This document shows positions 5,419 through 6,790 of a stretch of DNA of 6,790 nucleotides, piece after piece. The translations under genes were made by a program, and so were the position numbers. Origin of the DNA: Robiginitomaculum sp. (GTDB lineage: Bacteria > Pseudomonadota > Alphaproteobacteria > Caulobacterales > Maricaulaceae); NCBI GenBank assembly GCA_027071965.1, contig JALSYJ010000333.1, forward strand, positions 1 through 6,790, written 5' to 3'. The stretch's first letter is position 1; the number at the start of each line of letters is the position of its first letter. The notes below the pieces were generated by a model. That model was not told the DNA's origin and did no database searches. It was given only the letters and a program-made list of their open reading frames with translations.

Positions 5419-6117
5419 ATGACAATTCGTTTATTTGCAGTATTGGCAATTTTAGCAATTGGTCTGGCAGCGCTTAAAGCCTTGTCCATTTCAAGTGAAA
5501 TTCTCATGGCGCTTGACCCGGCAAAGCCAGCCTTTGCTGCTGCCAGCAAGGAAAAGGCATCAAAACACAAAGAGTCAAAACCTGCAAAAAGAATGCCCGA
5601 TATCACAGAAGAAGCAGAGCCTGTTGCAGAAACCTGTAAAAGCCCCGGGTTCGCCGAACAGGTTGGGTTAAGCGAGCAGGAATTGCGGGTTGTCATGCGG
5701 CTTTCAGAACGCCGTGAAGAGCTTGACAGCCGGGAGCAGGACTTAAAAACCCGCGAAGCAGTGGTATTACTGTCAGAAGCCAAGCTCGATGAACGGCTGG
5801 AGCAAATCGAAGCTGCCATTGCCAAATATGACGAGCGTATTGGCCAATTGGACGAGTTGGAAGAAGCCCGCGTCCGGCAAGTGGTTAAAACCTATGAAAC
5901 CATGAAGCCCCGCTCTGCAGCAGTGATTTTTAACACCTTAAACGACAAGGTGCTGCTACAGGTGGCCACTCGCATGAAGCCTCAATCCATGGCTAAAATT
6001 CTAGCCGCAATGGATACACAACGCGCAACAAATTTGACCATAAAGATGACGGAGCAATTCGCCCGCCCGGAAAACGCCGAGGCCCTGCTTGCAGGCAATG
6101 ACGTAAAAGACGGTTAA
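5419..6117 (+). CDS. MotE-type protein with MgtE-N-like domain
   Basis: The 232-residue product has an N-terminal hydrophobic anchor or signal (about 5-22), an Ala/Lys/Glu-rich linker (about 31-72) and a lone Cys at 73. A long charged coiled coil (about 84-157) follows, then an MgtE-N/FliG-like helical domain (about 159-212) with MKPRSAAVIFNTLND and MKPQSMAKILAAMD. The paired MKPxSAA..I-type repeats are typical of this family. In Sinorhizobium, MotE is a periplasmic chaperone for the stator-associated protein MotC and forms disulfide-linked dimers; the single Cys here would allow that, but this is inference. No motC is in the window, so the client may differ. The start is the ATG at 5419: AGGA lies 6 bases upstream of it but only 3 from the in-frame TTG at 5416. 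It begins 3 bases after the preceding stop and is the last gene of the fliL operon. Confidence 0.85.
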   Translation: MTIRLFAVLAILAIGLAALKALSISSEILMALDPAKPAFAAASKEKASKHKESKPAKRMPDITEEAEPVAETCKSPGFAEQVGLSEQELRVVMRLSERREELDSREQDLKTREAVVLLSEAKLDERLEQIEAAIAKYDERIGQLDELEEARVRQVVKTYETMKPRSAAVIFNTLNDKVLLQVATRMKPQSMAKILAAMDTQRATNLTIKMTEQFARPENAEALLAGNDVKDG

Positions 6118-6226
6118 ACAAGCATTTGCAAGCAAAAGTGGGAAGGTTTTTTAATGTCCTATCGCTTCGCTACTTGAGGACGGGTATCTGTCCTATCGCT
6201 TCGCTAGTTTAAGGACGGGTTTCAAG
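6118..6226. other. Convergent spacer between the MotE-type gene and flaF
   Basis: This 109-base spacer separates two converging genes. Its right two thirds are the tandem repeat at 6156-6220. A T-run at 6147-6152 has no clear stem before it on the plus strand, and the repeat hairpins are not followed by T-runs on either strand. I therefore cannot call a standard Rho-independent terminator, though the hairpins may still slow or end transcription from both sides. Confidence 0.6.
6156..6220. repeat. Two tandem copies of a palindromic repeat of about 34 bases
   Basis: GTCCTATCGCTTCGCTA occurs at 6156-6172 and 6190-6206. Each copy is followed by 4-5 variable bases and then AGGACGGGT (ending at 6185 and 6220). 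Each unit can fold by itself through GTCCT and AGGAC. The AGGAC of the first unit can also pair with the GTCCT of the second, giving alternative structures. The form and the intergenic, convergent position resemble REP-like dispersed elements; whether other copies exist cannot be seen here. Confidence 0.8.
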
Positions 6227-6625
6227 CTATACCGCCTGGGAAATCGGTTGCTCGGCATTTCGTGCCGCAAAGCGTTGTTGATCTGCAAGACCTTGCATAA
6301 TGGTTTTGTTCAGATCCACGAGAACGTCCACCTCCTCACTATTTCGCACCGCAACTGAGGAATGACGACCAATGAACAAGGATAGGGAAATGATCCCGGC
6401 GCGCAATGCGTCTGGCAGCCCATTGTCTTCCTGAGCACAATCAAGCGCCATGGCGGCCCAAACCCTACGGTTCCAGTCTATGGCCTCTGCCAGCGCAGAA
6501 AACGCCTCATCACCGGCATTCTTTGCGTCCATCAAAGATCGGGTCACCTGGGCGAACAGCCGGTATTCGGTGCTGGATGGACTTTCAGCCCGTTCGGATA
6601 CTTTTTGGTATGCGTTCAGTGACAT
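6227..6625 (-). CDS. flaF: Flagellin biosynthesis regulator FlaF
   Basis: FlaF is an alphaproteobacterial cytoplasmic factor required for flagellin production. In Caulobacter and relatives it acts in opposition to, or together with, FlbT on flagellin synthesis and export. The 132-residue product shows the family pattern in order: the MSLNAYQKV opening, STEYRLFAQVTRSLMDA (about 18-34), AIDWNRRVWAAMALDCA, NGLPDALRAGIISLSLFIGRH (in the middle) and VDLNKTIMQGL near the C-terminus. The start is fixed by that opening, even though only a weak AAGAAAGA lies upstream. The gene overlaps the end of flbT by 41 bases in a different frame, so translation is probably coupled. It converges on the MotE-type gene and has no visible own promoter. 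Confidence 0.95.
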   Translation of the reverse strand: MSLNAYQKVSERAESPSSTEYRLFAQVTRSLMDAKNAGDEAFSALAEAIDWNRRVWAAMALDCAQEDNGLPDALRAGIISLSLFIGRHSSVAVRNSEEVDVLVDLNKTIMQGLADQQRFAARNAEQPISQAV

Positions 6626-6790
6626 GTGTCAGTCTTTCTTGTTCATATTCTATCAGCCTGCGGCACGTATTCAGCGCCCGGTAATAGTTTCCCGCCATCA
6701 CATCCCGGGATACCGCAACGCATTCGGCGAGCATATCCGGGTTTTTAATTGCGCCCATGAACTCCGTCATTTTGAGCACAAACTCATTGT
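6585..6790 (-). CDS. flbT: Flagellin mRNA repressor FlbT (5' end outside window)
   Basis: FlbT binds the leader of flagellin mRNA in Caulobacter and lowers its stability or translation until the hook is built. Only the last 67 or so codons are visible. The frame is open to the right edge, so the in-frame GTG and ATG codons near 6779 and 6770 are internal and not starts. The visible part shows the FlbT C-terminal helices: a segment with AECVAVSRDVMAGNYYRALNT and then RRLIEYEQERL, where the GxYYxAL and R-L-I-xxE patterns are family hallmarks. A basic tail of about 15 residues follows, encoded in the overlap with flaF. The usual length is about 130-150 residues, so about half is missing. Confidence 0.9.
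   Translation of the reverse strand, partial: NEFVLKMTEFMGAIKNPDMLAECVAVSRDVMAGNYYRALNTCRRLIEYEQERLTHVTERIPKSIRTG

Noticed and set aside
5088..5825. A 245-codon minus-strand open frame
   Set aside because: It lies antisense across two conserved, tightly coupled genes, is Ser/Ala/Arg-rich low-complexity without a recognisable domain, and has no ribosome site before its ATG. It is a shadow of the sense-strand codon use.
6121..6152. A terminator for the MotE-type gene at the T-run 6147-6152
   Set aside because: No stable GC-rich stem directly precedes the T-run; TTTGCAAGCAAA at 6125-6136 is short, AT-rich and too far away.
6156..6220. A CRISPR array
   Set aside because: There are only two units joined head to tail, without unique spacers of regular length, and each unit is itself a palindrome; this is a tandem repeat.

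Overview
This window is a chromosomal flagellar gene block from an alphaproteobacterium. The assignment rests on FlaF and FlbT, which are essentially confined to that class; on the fliL-fliM-DUF6468-MotE-type gene run; and on the gene order flgF-flgG-flgA-flgH divergent from fliL-fliM, an arrangement I recall from Caulobacter and its relatives. Base composition looks close to balanced, so this is not a high-GC Caulobacter; a marine or low-GC relative is plausible. No mobile element, tRNA, rRNA or CRISPR array was seen.

Layout. Positions 1-2995 (minus strand) hold a tightly packed operon in the transcription order flgF, flgG, flgA, flgH; flgH runs off the left edge. These genes encode the proximal and distal rod proteins, the periplasmic P-ring chaperone and the L-ring lipoprotein, so the operon builds the rod and the outer rings. 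Positions 2996-3298 are a divergent control region. Positions 3299-6117 (plus strand) hold fliL, fliM, a small DUF6468-type membrane protein and a MotE/MgtE-N-type protein. Spacing is 1-4 bases throughout, so this is one operon serving the inner-membrane and switch/stator side of the motor. Positions 6118-6226 are a short convergent spacer with a tandem repeat of about 34 bases. Positions 6227-6790 (minus strand) hold flbT (cut by the right edge) and flaF, regulators of flagellin production, overlapping by 41 bases.

Regulation. Reading leftwards towards flgF, the divergent region shows two ACCCGGCA boxes 22 bases apart, an IHF-like site and a well-spaced sigma-54 -24/-12 element. This order matches the enhancer/IHF/sigma-54 design of Caulobacter late flagellar promoters controlled by FlbD. 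Reading rightwards towards fliL there is a CtrA-type TTAACCAT half-site and a weaker -24/-12 candidate. A simple reading is that the motor/switch operon is an early, CtrA-type gene set and the rod/ring operon a later sigma-54 set, both switched from one 303-base region. The protein assignments are solid; the regulatory assignments are inferences from motif matches by eye.
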